64,000 bases of DNA from contig NZ_PYYB01000003.1 in NCBI RefSeq assembly GCF_003044185.1, positions 248,001 to 312,000 on the forward strand. The letters run 5' to 3'. Each line of letters begins with the position of its first letter. The first letter of the stretch is position 1. A program made the translations under genes and the position numbers. Positions 25,797 to 33,363 of this stretch are shown piece after piece. Source of the DNA: Paraconexibacter algicola (GTDB lineage: Bacteria; Actinomycetota; Thermoleophilia; Solirubrobacterales; Solirubrobacteraceae). Below the pieces are notes generated by a model. That model was not told where the DNA came from. It ran no database searches and was given only the letters and a program-made list of their open reading frames with translations.

Positions 25797-26635
25797 GCGC
25801 GGTCGCCGGCAAGGTCTGCGCCGTCACCGGCGCGGGCTCCGGGATCGGGCGGGCGCTCGCCACGGGCCTCGCCCGCCGCGGCGCGAAGCTCGCCCTCTCC
25901 GACGTCGACGCGCAGGGCCTGCAGGCGACCGCCGACGCGGTCCGGGCGCTCGGCGCCGCGGTGCACACCGCGACGGTCGACGTCAGCGACCGCGACGCCG
26001 TCGAGGCGTGGTCCGCGCAGGTCGTCGGCGAGTACGGGGTCGTGCACCAGATCTACAACAACGCGGGCGTCGCGCACTCGGCGACCGTGCTGGAGAGCGA
26101 CTACGCCGACTACGAGCGCGTCCTGGGCATCAACCTGTGGGGCGTCATCCACGGCACGAAGGCGTTCCTCCCCCACGTCGTCGCCTCCGGTGACGGGCAC
26201 GTGATCAACATCTCGTCACTGAACGGCTACCTCGCGCAGCCGGAGATGAGCCACTACTGCACGTCGAAGTTCGCGGTCCGCGGCTTCACCGAGACGCTGC
26301 GGGCGGAGATGGCCGCCGGCGGGCACCGCGTCGGCGTCACGGTCGTGCACCCGGGCGGGATCAAGACCGCGATCGCCGACAACGCGCTCGAGCACGCGCG
26401 CGAGAGCGGCGTGGAGATCACGGCCGAGCAGGAGGCGCGCAACCGCCTCTACAACGAGAAGCTCCTGAAGATGCCGGCGGAGCGGGCGGCGGACATCGTC
26501 ATCGGCGGCGTCGAGGCCGACCGGCCGCGCGTGCTCGTCGGCAACGACGCCAAGGCCGTCGACGCGCTCGTGCGCCTCCTCCCCGCCCGGCACCTGCCGC
26601 TGTTCGCGGCGCTGCAGAAGCGCCTCGTCCGCTGA
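25793..26635 (+). CDS. short-chain dehydrogenase/reductase
   Basis: A 280-residue classical SDR with cofactor motif TGAGSGIG (residues 12-19), NNAG (~90), catalytic Ser in 'NISSLNG' and YCTSK (Tyr-x3-Lys, ~158). An Asp in 'LSDVD' favours NAD(H). The extended C-terminus after 'VVHPGGIKTAIA' resembles SDRs that accompany Baeyer-Villiger monooxygenases in mycobacteria. The GTG start at 25793 overlaps the monooxygenase stop. Probable role: oxidise an alcohol to the ketone used by the monooxygenase, or the reverse. Confidence 0.9.
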   Translation: MSAVAGKVCAVTGAGSGIGRALATGLARRGAKLALSDVDAQGLQATADAVRALGAAVHTATVDVSDRDAVEAWSAQVVGEYGVVHQIYNNAGVAHSATVLESDYADYERVLGINLWGVIHGTKAFLPHVVASGDGHVINISSLNGYLAQPEMSHYCTSKFAVRGFTETLRAEMAAGGHRVGVTVVHPGGIKTAIADNALEHARESGVEITAEQEARNRLYNEKLLKMPAERAADIVIGGVEADRPRVLVGNDAKAVDALVRLLPARHLPLFAALQKRLVR

Positions 26636-26672
26636 GTCCCGGGTCCGGGACGGGGCGGATCCCGCGGGCGGC

Positions 26673-26678
26673 TACCCT
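26673..26678 (+). promoter_or_regulatory. putative -10 box of the 154-aa gene
   Basis: TACCCT, then 6 nt, then GTG at 26685. This supports the GTG as a leaderless start. Confidence 0.4.
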
Positions 26679-26684
26679 CGGTGG

Positions 26685-27149
26685 GTGCCCGCGGTGCGCC
26701 CCACCCCGCTGGTCGCGGCCAGCGACCTGAAGCGCCAGCGCGGCTGGACCGAGGGCCTCGTCGAGCGGCTCCTCGGGGCCCCCGACGCGCTGGCGCCCAA
26801 CCCGCACGGCTTCCGGTCCCCGATGCGCTGGTACGCGCTGGACCGCGTCCTGGAGGCCGAGGCCGATCCGTCGTTCGTGCGCTGGGCGGCGTCCCTGGAC
26901 GAGCGCCGCACCTGGCGGCGCGCGCAGCCGACGCGCACCGCGCTCCCCGCCGAGATCGACCGACTCGAGTGGCTCGCCGACCCGCGCCGCATCGCCCTGT
27001 TCGTCGTCCCCCGTGTCCCGCGCCGCCGACGCCCCCGGCCCGCCCCGGACGCCTCCGCGGAGGCGTCCCCCGACCGCGCGGGCGGCGGCCGCGCCCCGGA
27101 GCCGCCGCGCTACGCGCTCGGGCGCTTCGAGGTCCTGCGGCTGTTCTGA
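26685..27149 (+). CDS. hypothetical protein, small conserved N-terminal module
   Basis: A 154-residue protein that I cannot name. Residues ~15-60 ('RGWTEGLVERLLGAPD' then 'PMRWYALDRV') resemble a short helical module that occurs in many bacterial proteins of unknown function. The rest is Arg/Pro-rich. Residues ~120-127 read DASAEAS, which overlies an exact 20-bp palindrome (27048-27067), one copy of the recurrent element in this window. No membrane segment. The GTG start is supported by a TACCCT hexamer 6 nt upstream. Confidence 0.65.
   Translation: MPAVRPTPLVAASDLKRQRGWTEGLVERLLGAPDALAPNPHGFRSPMRWYALDRVLEAEADPSFVRWAASLDERRTWRRAQPTRTALPAEIDRLEWLADPRRIALFVVPRVPRRRRPRPAPDASAEASPDRAGGGRAPEPPRYALGRFEVLRLF
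27048..27067. repeat. dispersed palindrome copy (coding)
   Basis: The fullest copy of the recurrent palindrome, an exact 20-bp inverted repeat with core CCTCCGCGGAGG. It lies inside the 154-aa gene, where it is read as Asp-Ala-Ser-Ala-Glu-Ala-Ser. Other copies of the core are at 22889, 32567, 32621, 41623, 41654 and 46423. Confidence 0.7.
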
Positions 27150-27201
27150 GCCCCGTCGCGGACGCGCAAGAGCCCCGGCACGGAACGGGACTCTCACTCG
27201 A

Positions 27202-27274
27202 AGCGGGCGACCGGGTTCGAACCGGCGACATTCAGCTTGGAAGGCTGACGCTCTACCAACTGAGCTACACCCGC
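27202..27274 (-). tRNA. tRNA-Gly (TCC)
   Basis: A 73-nt cloverleaf on the minus strand. Acceptor GCGGGTG pairs with CGCCCGC. The D-arm contains AGCTCAGTTGGTAGAGC. The anticodon loop CTTCCAA gives anticodon TCC. The T-arm contains GGTTCGAACCC. CCA is not encoded. Confidence 0.95.
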
Positions 27275-27327
27275 GAGCGTCCGTCGAATCTAGCGCGCCG
27301 GCGACACGGGCGTCGCCGGGAGCGGAG

Positions 27328-27399
27328 CGGGGGAGCCGGGATTCGAACCCGGATTCACGGTTTTGGAGACCGCGCGTGTAGCCATTGACTCACTCCCCC
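27328..27399 (-). tRNA. tRNA-Trp (CCA)
   Basis: A 72-nt tRNA on the minus strand. Acceptor GGGGGAG pairs with CTCCCCC, discriminator G. The anticodon stem is GCGGT/ACCGT with loop CTCCAAA, anticodon CCA. The T-arm GGGTTCGAATCCC is canonical. The D-stem is weak: positions 10-13 AGTC against 22-25 CACG give only two clear pairs. CCA is not encoded. Confidence 0.9.
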
Positions 27400-27473
27400 A
27401 GGGCCGCGGAGCATAGCGATTCGGGTGTCGGCCGGACCCGCCGGTCGCCGCCGCACGGGGCCGGGGCACGAGA

Positions 27474-27555
27474 TGCGGGCGGAGGGACTCGAACCCCCAC
27501 GGCTTGCGCCACCAGGACCTAAACCTGGCGTGTCTACCAGTTCCACCACGCCCGC
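27474..27555 (-). tRNA. tRNA-Leu (TAG)
   Basis: An 82-nt class II tRNA on the minus strand. Acceptor GCGGGCG/CGCCCGC, discriminator A. The anticodon stem CCAGG/CCTGG has loop TTTAGGT, anticodon TAG. A long variable arm (TGGCGCAAGCC) is typical of Leu. The T-arm contains GGTTCGAGTCC. Confidence 0.94.
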
Positions 27556-27612
27556 CGGCCGTGCCCGGAGAGTGTCGCACCGCAAACCGCTGCACGGCGC
27601 CGCGACCGGAGG

Positions 27613-27618
27613 TATGGT
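27613..27618 (+). promoter_or_regulatory. putative -10 box of the 162-aa membrane protein gene
   Basis: TATGGT, 9 nt before the ATG at 27628, with no clear Shine-Dalgarno. Confidence 0.4.
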
Positions 27619-27627
27619 CCCGGAGCC

Positions 27628-28116
27628 ATGGCTGAGTCAGCGAAGCGCGACAGCGTCATCATCGAGCATCCCAACCGGGACAAGGCGGCGAGCAAGGCCA
27701 CGAAGGCCACCGTCATCCTGCTCCTGCTCGCGTCCGCGGGACTCGTCGGGGTCATCACCGTCGGCGGCTGGGACGCGCTGCAGGGCGCGCAGTCCGTCCA
27801 GATCGCCTACATCGCGATCTACCTGGTGATGGCCTACTACGTGAGCATCTGGAACCGCGGGATCCTCCCGGTAGCCGCCGCGCTGGCGATCATCATGCTC
27901 ATCTTCGCCGCGGTCGCCGCTCCCGAGTGGTTCGCGCGCGACAAGGACGGCTACACCGACCCCGCGCTCCCTGCGGAGTTGCTCGGGATGCTGACCGTGA
28001 TCGTCATCCCCGTGCAGGCGCTGCTGATCGCGTTCGCGATGCGCGGCTTCGCGCAGGGCTGGAACGTCGAGGTCGAGCGCTACCCCGACGGCAGCGTGCA
28101 CGCCCCCGCGACCTGA
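27628..28116 (+). CDS. small multi-pass membrane protein, unknown
   Basis: A 162-residue protein with a charged N-terminal 25 residues and about four hydrophobic segments (near residues 26-45, 55-75, 80-97 and 115-140). A loop with 'APEWFARDKDGYTDP' lies between the third and fourth. I do not recognise a family. It sits alone between two tRNA groups, with TATGGT 9 nt before the ATG. No functional clue comes from its neighbours. Confidence 0.75.
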   Translation: MAESAKRDSVIIEHPNRDKAASKATKATVILLLLASAGLVGVITVGGWDALQGAQSVQIAYIAIYLVMAYYVSIWNRGILPVAAALAIIMLIFAAVAAPEWFARDKDGYTDPALPAELLGMLTVIVIPVQALLIAFAMRGFAQGWNVEVERYPDGSVHAPAT

Positions 28117-28141
28117 GCGGACGGTAGGATCCGGGCGGCCG

Positions 28142-28223
28142 GCCCGGATGGTGGAATCGGTAGACACGATGGACTCAAAATCCATTGCCCTCGGGCGTGC
28201 GGGTTCGAGTCCCGCTCCGGGTA
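28142..28223 (+). tRNA. tRNA-Leu (CAA)
   Basis: An 82-nt class II tRNA. Acceptor GCCCGGA pairs with TCCGGGT, with a G-T wobble at position 1-72; discriminator A. The anticodon stem ATGGA/TCCAT has loop CTCAAAA, anticodon CAA. A long variable arm and T-arm GGGTTCGAGTCCC follow. TAGGAT at 28125-28130, 11 nt upstream, is a plausible -10 box. Confidence 0.94.
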
Positions 28224-28348
28224 CCTGACGGTCGTCGCCCCGGCGAGGACCACGGCAGCACGCGACACGCGGTCCGGTCCGCACCCGTCATCGGACCGCG
28301 CGCGCACGCCGTATGGTCGGGGACACCATCCGCGAGAGAGGAGCCGCC

Positions 28349-28747
28349 GTGCCTGCCATCGAAGGTCGCGTCCGGGAGCTGATCGAGGCGAAGAACTTCG
28401 CCCACGTCGGGACCGTCCGGGAGGACGGCACCGTCCTGGTCGTCCCGGTCTGGGTCCACACCGACGGGGAGCACGTGCTGCTCAACAGCGCCGAGGGGCG
28501 CGCCTGGCCGGCGAACCTGCGCCGCACGGGCACCATCACCGTGACGGTGACGAACCACGAGAACCCGTACGAGTTCACGTCGATCACCGGGTCGCTGGCG
28601 CTCGACACCCACGAGGGCGCCGACGAGCACATCAACGAGCTGTCGAAGAAGTACATCGGCCAGGACGAGTACCCCTTCCGCCAGCCCGGCGAGCAGCGCG
28701 TGAAGTTCGCGATCTCCCCGGACCGCGTGAAGCTCCACGGCTCCTAG
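28349..28747 (+). CDS. PPOX-class F420-dependent flavin/deazaflavin protein
   Basis: A 132-residue split-barrel protein of the pyridoxamine 5'-phosphate oxidase-like superfamily, of the actinobacterial type often annotated as F420-dependent. Typical pieces are 'NFAHVGTVREDGTVLVVPVWV', here referred to only as the N-terminal barrel strands, then 'NSAEGRAWPANLRR' and 'TVTVTNHENPYEF'. It probably reduces an unknown substrate with F420H2 or binds F420. The GTG start at 28349 follows GAGAGGAG; an upstream in-frame start is less likely. The F420 biosynthesis genes lie 10 kb downstream. Its stop overlaps the stop of the convergent IMPase gene by 4 bp. Confidence 0.8.
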   Translation: MPAIEGRVRELIEAKNFAHVGTVREDGTVLVVPVWVHTDGEHVLLNSAEGRAWPANLRRTGTITVTVTNHENPYEFTSITGSLALDTHEGADEHINELSKKYIGQDEYPFRQPGEQRVKFAISPDRVKLHGS

Positions 28748-29514
28748 GCGACGAGCTCGAGCAGCGCGCCCGCGACCTCCGCGGGCGCGGCGAGCACCCC
28801 GGAGGGCAGGATGCCGTCCGCGGCGAGCGTGCGCACGGTCAGGCCCGCGCCCTCGCACAGCAGCGTGCCCGCGGCGATGTCCCACGCCTGCACGCCGCGC
28901 TCGTAGTAGGCGTCGACGCGGCCCGCGGCGCACCACGCGAGGTCCAGCGCCGCGCTGCCGGCCCGGCGCACGTCGCGCACCCGCGGGACGACCTCCCGGA
29001 CGACGTCGGCCTGCGCGGCGCGGACCGCGGCGTCGTAGCCGAAGCCGGTCGCCACGAGCGTGCCCGCCAGCCCGAGGGTCGGGGCGCTGCGCGGGGCGAG
29101 CGGCACGCCGTCCAGGCAGGGGCGCTCGCCCGCGACGACGGTGAAGGTCTCGCCGCGCACCGGGTCGTGCACGACCCCGACGCGGCCCTCGCAGGCGACC
29201 GACACGCACCACATCGGGATGCCGTAGAGGAAGTTCACGGTGCCGTCGAGCGGGTCGACGATCCAGCGCAGCCCGCTGGTGCCCGGGGTGTCCTCGCCCT
29301 CCTCTCCCATGATCGCGTCGTCGGGGCGGCGGTCGGCGAGCACCGCGCGGATCGCGTCCTCCGCCTCCCGGTCCGCCTCGCTGACCGGGTCGGTGCTCGT
29401 GGACTTCGTGTCGACGGTCAGCTCGTCCAGCGCGCCGAAGCGGGCCAGCAGCAGGCCGCCCGCGGTCCGTGCGGCCTGGACGGCGACGTCGAGCAGCTCG
29501 TCGGGCGCGCTCAT
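28744..29514 (-). CDS. inositol monophosphatase family protein
   Basis: A 256-residue Mg2+-dependent phosphatase of the IMPase/SuhB superfamily. Metal and substrate motifs are present: 'GEEGED' (~70), 'WIVDPLDGTVNFLYG' (the DPxDGT signature, ~85-95) and 'QAWDIAAGTLLCEGAG' (the WDxAA motif, ~208). Substrates in the family include myo-inositol-1-phosphate, histidinol phosphate and FBP; which applies here cannot be told. The ATG at 29514 overlaps the amidase stop (ATGA), so the two genes are coupled. Confidence 0.92.
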   Translation of the reverse strand: MSAPDELLDVAVQAARTAGGLLLARFGALDELTVDTKSTSTDPVSEADREAEDAIRAVLADRRPDDAIMGEEGEDTPGTSGLRWIVDPLDGTVNFLYGIPMWCVSVACEGRVGVVHDPVRGETFTVVAGERPCLDGVPLAPRSAPTLGLAGTLVATGFGYDAAVRAAQADVVREVVPRVRDVRRAGSAALDLAWCAAGRVDAYYERGVQAWDIAAGTLLCEGAGLTVRTLAADGILPSGVLAAPAEVAGALLELVA

Positions 29515-30944
29515 GCGGCGATCGCCGGTCGGTGCTGCGCCCACGGCCGCTCGCGCTCGAGCTGGGCGGCGAGCGCCAGCAGCCGCTCCTCCCCCGCCTG
29601 CGGGCCGAGCAGCTGCACGGCGACCGGGAGGCCGTCGCCGTCGAAGCCCGCCGGCACCGAGCAGGCGGGCAGGCCGGTGACGTTGACCGCGGCCGCGTAC
29701 GCCACCCAGCGTGGCGCCTGCGCGAGCAGCCGCGCGAGCCCGTAGTGCGCCCACGCGCCGACCGCGAACGGGCCGCGGGGCATCATCGGCGTCAGGACGA
29801 CGTCGACGTCGTCGAAGATCGCCGCGACCTTCCGCGTCATCGCCGGCTCCGCCTCGCGCGCCCAGCGCACGAGCCCGGGCGGGAGCGCCTGGCCGATGCG
29901 CGCGGCGGCCCGCACGCGCCGCTCGAGGCGGTGGCGCTCGGGCATCGCGTCGGCGACGTCGTCGCCGATGCCGCGCACGATCCGCAGGTTCACCGCCTGC
30001 CAGATCCGCAGCGGCCAGTCGATGTCGCGCTCCACGACGGTGTGCCCGAGCGACCGCAGCAGCTCGGCGGTCTCCGCGAGGCCGCGCTGCTGGTCGGGGC
30101 CGAGCGAGGGCGGCAGCGATCCGGCGGGGACCGCGGTGCTGAGCGCGATCCGCAGCGGCCCGGGATCGGACGCGGTCGCGGCGAGGAAGCCGCCCTCGGG
30201 GGCGGGCAGCGTCGTGGTGGCGTCGAGGAACAGGGCGGCGTCGGCGACCGTGCGGGCGAGCGGGCCGTTGACGCTCATGCCCTGCCAGGCGTCGTCGTGC
30301 GGGGCGAGCGGCACGCGGTCGCGCTGGGGCTTGATGCCGAAGAGGCCGCAGAACGCGGACGGGATGCGGATCGAGCCGCCGCCGTCGGACCCCAGGCCCA
30401 GGCCGGCGAGCCCGGCCGCGACCGCCGCGGCGGTGCCGCCGCTGCTGCCGCCGGGGGTGCGGTCGAGCTGCCACGGGTTGCGCGTCGCCCCGAACGTCAT
30501 CGACTCCGTGTAGGGCATCGCGGTCATCTCGGGGACGTGCGTCTTGCCGAGCACGACGCCGCCGGCGGCGCGCAGGCGCCGCACGACCTCGGCGTCCTCG
30601 GTCTTCGCCGGCCCGTGGGCGGCGGTCCCCCAGGCGGTCGGCTCGCCCGCGAGGTCGGCGTCGTCCTTGATCGCGAGCGGGACGCCGTTGAGGATGCCGG
30701 GGTCCTCGGAGCCCTTGCGGCGCCGGCCGGTGGCCGTGAACGCCTTCGCGCGGCGGGCGTCCGCGGCGTCGGCCTCCGCGAGCGCCTGCTCGGCCAGGAC
30801 GACCCGGTATGCGTTGATCCGCGGGTCGATCCGGGCGATGCGCTCGAGCATCAGCTCGGTGAGCTCGCGCGAGCTCACCTCCCCCTGGGCGATGAGCTCC
30901 GCCTGCCGGGCGGCGCCGGCGAAGGCGAGGTCGGTGGCGTCCAT
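29511..30944 (-). CDS. amidase signature family protein
   Basis: A 477-residue amidase of the amidase-signature family (Ser-cisSer-Lys triad). The catalytic Lys is in 'LAIKDDADLAG' (~93), and the Gly/Ser-rich signature is 'TPGGSSGGTAAAVAAG' with the nucleophile in 'SDGGGSIRIP'. Members hydrolyse acyl-amides, and the related GatA acts on Glu-tRNA; the lack of GatB/C neighbours argues for a general amidase. The ATG at 30944 is preferred to a GTG nine bases upstream, since TAGGGT lies 7 nt before the ATG. Confidence 0.92.
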   Translation of the reverse strand: MDATDLAFAGAARQAELIAQGEVSSRELTELMLERIARIDPRINAYRVVLAEQALAEADAADARRAKAFTATGRRRKGSEDPGILNGVPLAIKDDADLAGEPTAWGTAAHGPAKTEDAEVVRRLRAAGGVVLGKTHVPEMTAMPYTESMTFGATRNPWQLDRTPGGSSGGTAAAVAAGLAGLGLGSDGGGSIRIPSAFCGLFGIKPQRDRVPLAPHDDAWQGMSVNGPLARTVADAALFLDATTTLPAPEGGFLAATASDPGPLRIALSTAVPAGSLPPSLGPDQQRGLAETAELLRSLGHTVVERDIDWPLRIWQAVNLRIVRGIGDDVADAMPERHRLERRVRAAARIGQALPPGLVRWAREAEPAMTRKVAAIFDDVDVVLTPMMPRGPFAVGAWAHYGLARLLAQAPRWVAYAAAVNVTGLPACSVPAGFDGDGLPVAVQLLGPQAGEERLLALAAQLERERPWAQHRPAIAA

Positions 30945-30951
30945 GCCCGGC

Positions 30952-30957
30952 ACCCTA
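30952..30957 (-). promoter_or_regulatory. putative -10 box of the amidase operon
   Basis: TAGGGT on the minus strand, 7 nt before the ATG at 30944. The same TTAGGGTGCC context also precedes rpsD. Confidence 0.45.
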
Positions 30958-31041
30958 ACGATCGACCGCTGCCGCCCCGGCCGACCGTGGGCGGCGGCGG
31001 TGCCGCGCGGACGCGTGCCGCAGCTGCGGCCCGTCGCGGGC

Positions 31042-31047
31042 TAGGAT
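31042..31047 (+). promoter_or_regulatory. putative -10 box of the M28-like gene
   Basis: TAGGAT, 9 nt before the ATG at 31057; no Shine-Dalgarno sequence is visible. Confidence 0.4.
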
Positions 31048-31056
31048 CGCGCCCGC

Positions 31057-32262
31057 ATGGGCACCCCGGACGATCTCGTCACGCGGCTCGCCGCGATCCC
31101 GGGGCGGACCGCGGGCTCGGACGCGGAGCGCCGCGCCGCGCGCCTGCTCGCCCGCGAGCTGCGCGCCACCGGACGCCGGGTGCGGGTGCAGACCGTCTGG
31201 GTGCGCCCGTCCTGGGGACCGGTCCTCGCGCTCCTGTGCGCCGCCGGGATCGTCGGGACCGTCGTCAGCGTCGACGAGCCGCGGATCGGGGCGTCGATCT
31301 GCCTCGTCGCGCTCGCGCTGCTCGCCGGGGACCTCTCCGGGCGCTTCGCGGTGCTGCGGCGGCTGACCGTCGCGCGCGCCACCCAGAACCTCATCGCCCT
31401 GGACGAGCGCGACCGGGCCGTGCGGCTGGTCATCACCGCCGCCGTCGACGCGCCGCGGTCGACCGCGCTCACCGCGGGCCGCGTCGCCCGGCTGGCCGCG
31501 CGTCTGCGCCGGCTGCTCGGCCCGCTGGCTCCCGGGGGCTTCGGGCTCGTCGCGGCCGCGCTGCTGCTCGCCGCGCTGCTGGGCGAGCTCCGCGCGCACG
31601 ACCTCGACGAGAACCTCCTCGGGATCCTGCAGCTGCTGCCCACCGCGGTCCTGATCGGGGCGATCGGCGTCGCGCTCGACCACTGGACCAGCGACAGCGG
31701 GCCCGGTGCGGACGCGGACGCCAGCGCGTGCGCGGTCGCGCTCGAGCTCGCCGCCGCCCTGGACCGCCGTCCGCCCGAGCACCTGTCCGTGGACGTCGTG
31801 CTCGCGGGCGCCGGGCAGGCGCACGCGCTGGGCCTGTCCCGCTGGATCGACGCGCAGCGGCGCGGCGGGCGCCGCGCGGAGGAGGTCGTCGTGCTCCACG
31901 TCGCGGCGTGCGGCTCCGGTCGGCCGGCGTGGTGGACGCGCGACGGGCTCGTCCTGCCGCTCGCCTACCACCCGCAGCTGCTCGAGCTGACGGCGCGGGT
32001 CGCGCAGCAGGAGCCGCGGCTCGGGGCCCGGCCGGTCCAGGGCCGTGGGCGCACGGGCGCGCGGGCCGCCCGCGGGGTCGGCTGGCCCGCCATCGCGATC
32101 GGCTGCCTGCCCGACGGGGACGTGCTGGCCGCCCCCGGCCGCCCGCAGGACACGCCCGACCGCGTCGACCGCGCCGCGATGGACGCCTGCCGCGAGCTGT
32201 GCCTCGGCCTGGTCGACGCGCTCGACGGCGAGCTCGATCGCAGCCTCGCGCAGGACGACTGA
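31057..32262 (+). CDS. M28-peptidase-like membrane protein, zinc ligands apparently lost
   Basis: A 401-residue protein whose N-terminus ('IPGRTAGSDAERRAARLLARE') matches the start of M28 zinc aminopeptidases. Hydrophobic segments near residues 50-70, 75-92 and 165-215 imply membrane anchoring inserted in the peptidase fold. The strand that normally carries the HxD zinc ligands reads 'VITAAVDAPRS', lacking the His, and 'SDSGPGADADASACAVALELA' corresponds to the usual 'DNASG' region. It is probably a non-catalytic relative; a divergent active enzyme cannot be excluded. Confidence 0.65.
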   Translation: MGTPDDLVTRLAAIPGRTAGSDAERRAARLLARELRATGRRVRVQTVWVRPSWGPVLALLCAAGIVGTVVSVDEPRIGASICLVALALLAGDLSGRFAVLRRLTVARATQNLIALDERDRAVRLVITAAVDAPRSTALTAGRVARLAARLRRLLGPLAPGGFGLVAAALLLAALLGELRAHDLDENLLGILQLLPTAVLIGAIGVALDHWTSDSGPGADADASACAVALELAAALDRRPPEHLSVDVVLAGAGQAHALGLSRWIDAQRRGGRRAEEVVVLHVAACGSGRPAWWTRDGLVLPLAYHPQLLELTARVAQQEPRLGARPVQGRGRTGARAARGVGWPAIAIGCLPDGDVLAAPGRPQDTPDRVDRAAMDACRELCLGLVDALDGELDRSLAQDD

Positions 32263-32325
32263 CCCGGGTCGCGGGTCGGACGACCGTCCAGCCGGCGAGC
32301 TGCGACTCCCGCCGCACCGGCCGGC

Positions 32326-33309
32326 GTGCCGATGCCGGTCGGGCCCGTGCCGCTCCCCGTCCGTCGCTCCGCCCTGCCCGTCGCCGCCCTGCTCGCCGTC
32401 GCCCTCGGCGTCACGGTCGCGGGTCCGGGCCCCGGGGCGAGCGTCGCGGTGGCCGACGACGGGGGCACGAGCGCGAGCGTGACCCGGCTCGGCGGCGCGG
32501 CCGCCACCGGTGCGCGGGTGGCCGGCGCCACCGTGGCCGTGGGCGCCGTCGAGGCGGCCGGAGGCACCTCCGCGGAGGCGTCCCGCACGCCCGGGCACCG
32601 CACCGGCGGTGCCGCGAACACCTCCGCGGAGGCGTCCCGCCGCCCTCGCACCACCCGCGCCAGCACCTCCGCGGAGACGTCCCGCCGCCTCCGCGCCACC
32701 CGCGCGAACACCTCCGCGGAGACGCCCCGCCGCGCCCGCGCGGCCCGGCGCCGCGCCGCCCGGGCGGACCGCCTGGTGCTCAAGCGGGTCGGGGGTCGTG
32801 GACGCGCGCCCTTCGCCGTCACCCGCGACCCGCTGCCCACCGCCCGGGCGCCGCTCACCGGCCTGCCCGCGGTCGTGGACGCCGTGACCGACCAGGTCAC
32901 CGCGGTCCTCGCGCCGATCACCGGCGGCGGCGCGGCGACCACCTCCCCGAGCCCCACGGCGACCCCGACCCCGACGCCGACCCCGGACCCGGCTCCGGTC
33001 TCGATCCCGGCGGTCGGCGTGGTCCTGCGCGACACCCCGGCGTACCGCGCCACGCTCTCCCGGCCCACCGTGGCCGCCGGTCGCGTACGCCTGCAGGTCC
33101 AGAACGCGGGCGAGGATCCGCACGACCTCGTCGTGCTGCGCGACGAGGACGGCAGCGGCGCGGCGATCTTCCCGCTGACCGCGCCGAGCACGACGCGGAC
33201 CTCGACCGTGACGCTACGCTCGGGCACGTACACGCTCTTCTGCACCCTGACGGCACCGGTCGTCCACAGGGACGCCGGCATGCGCGCGACGCTGGTCGTC
33301 TCCGACTGA
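32326..33309 (+). CDS. secreted cupredoxin-domain protein with Arg-rich repeats
   Basis: A 327-residue exported protein. A signal peptide occupies residues ~1-43. Residues ~80-140 contain four SAE[AT]-type units, the last three as tandem 15-residue (45-bp) Arg-rich repeats, then a basic stretch. A Thr/Pro linker (~210-225) leads to a C-terminal beta domain of about 95 residues. That domain has potential type-1 copper ligands in the right order: His266 ('DPHDL'), Cys306 ('LFCTL'), His314 and Met319 ('HRDAGM'). It could be a blue-copper electron carrier or copper-binding protein. The start is either GTG 32326 or ATG 32332; both leave the signal peptide intact. Confidence 0.75.
   Translation: MPMPVGPVPLPVRRSALPVAALLAVALGVTVAGPGPGASVAVADDGGTSASVTRLGGAAATGARVAGATVAVGAVEAAGGTSAEASRTPGHRTGGAANTSAEASRRPRTTRASTSAETSRRLRATRANTSAETPRRARAARRRAARADRLVLKRVGGRGRAPFAVTRDPLPTARAPLTGLPAVVDAVTDQVTAVLAPITGGGAATTSPSPTATPTPTPTPDPAPVSIPAVGVVLRDTPAYRATLSRPTVAAGRVRLQVQNAGEDPHDLVVLRDEDGSGAAIFPLTAPSTTRTSTVTLRSGTYTLFCTLTAPVVHRDAGMRATLVVSD
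32617..32751 (+). repeat. three tandem 45-bp coding repeats
   Basis: Units at 32617-32661, 32662-32706 and 32707-32751 encode [NS]TSAE[AT]-SRR-type 15-mers. Each begins with a near copy of the CCTCCGCGGAGG palindrome; units two and three have GGAGAC in place of GGAGGC. A further related copy lies at 32567. Confidence 0.75.
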
Positions 33310-33363
33310 CGCGCCAGCTACGGTGCAGGGGTCCCGCACACCCCGTCCCTGGAGTCCGCCCCC

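Noticed and set aside
23012-26635. Plus-strand open frame of 1207 codons ending in the SDR
   Set aside because: Only the last 280 codons are the SDR; upstream it is antisense to PucR and out of frame with the monooxygenase.
27202-28223. tRNA cluster as an integration site for a mobile island
   Set aside because: No integrase, no duplicated tRNA 3' end and no compositional change next to the four tRNAs.
32560-32751. CRISPR array
   Set aside because: The repeats are in-frame 45-bp coding units without spacers, and no cas gene is near.
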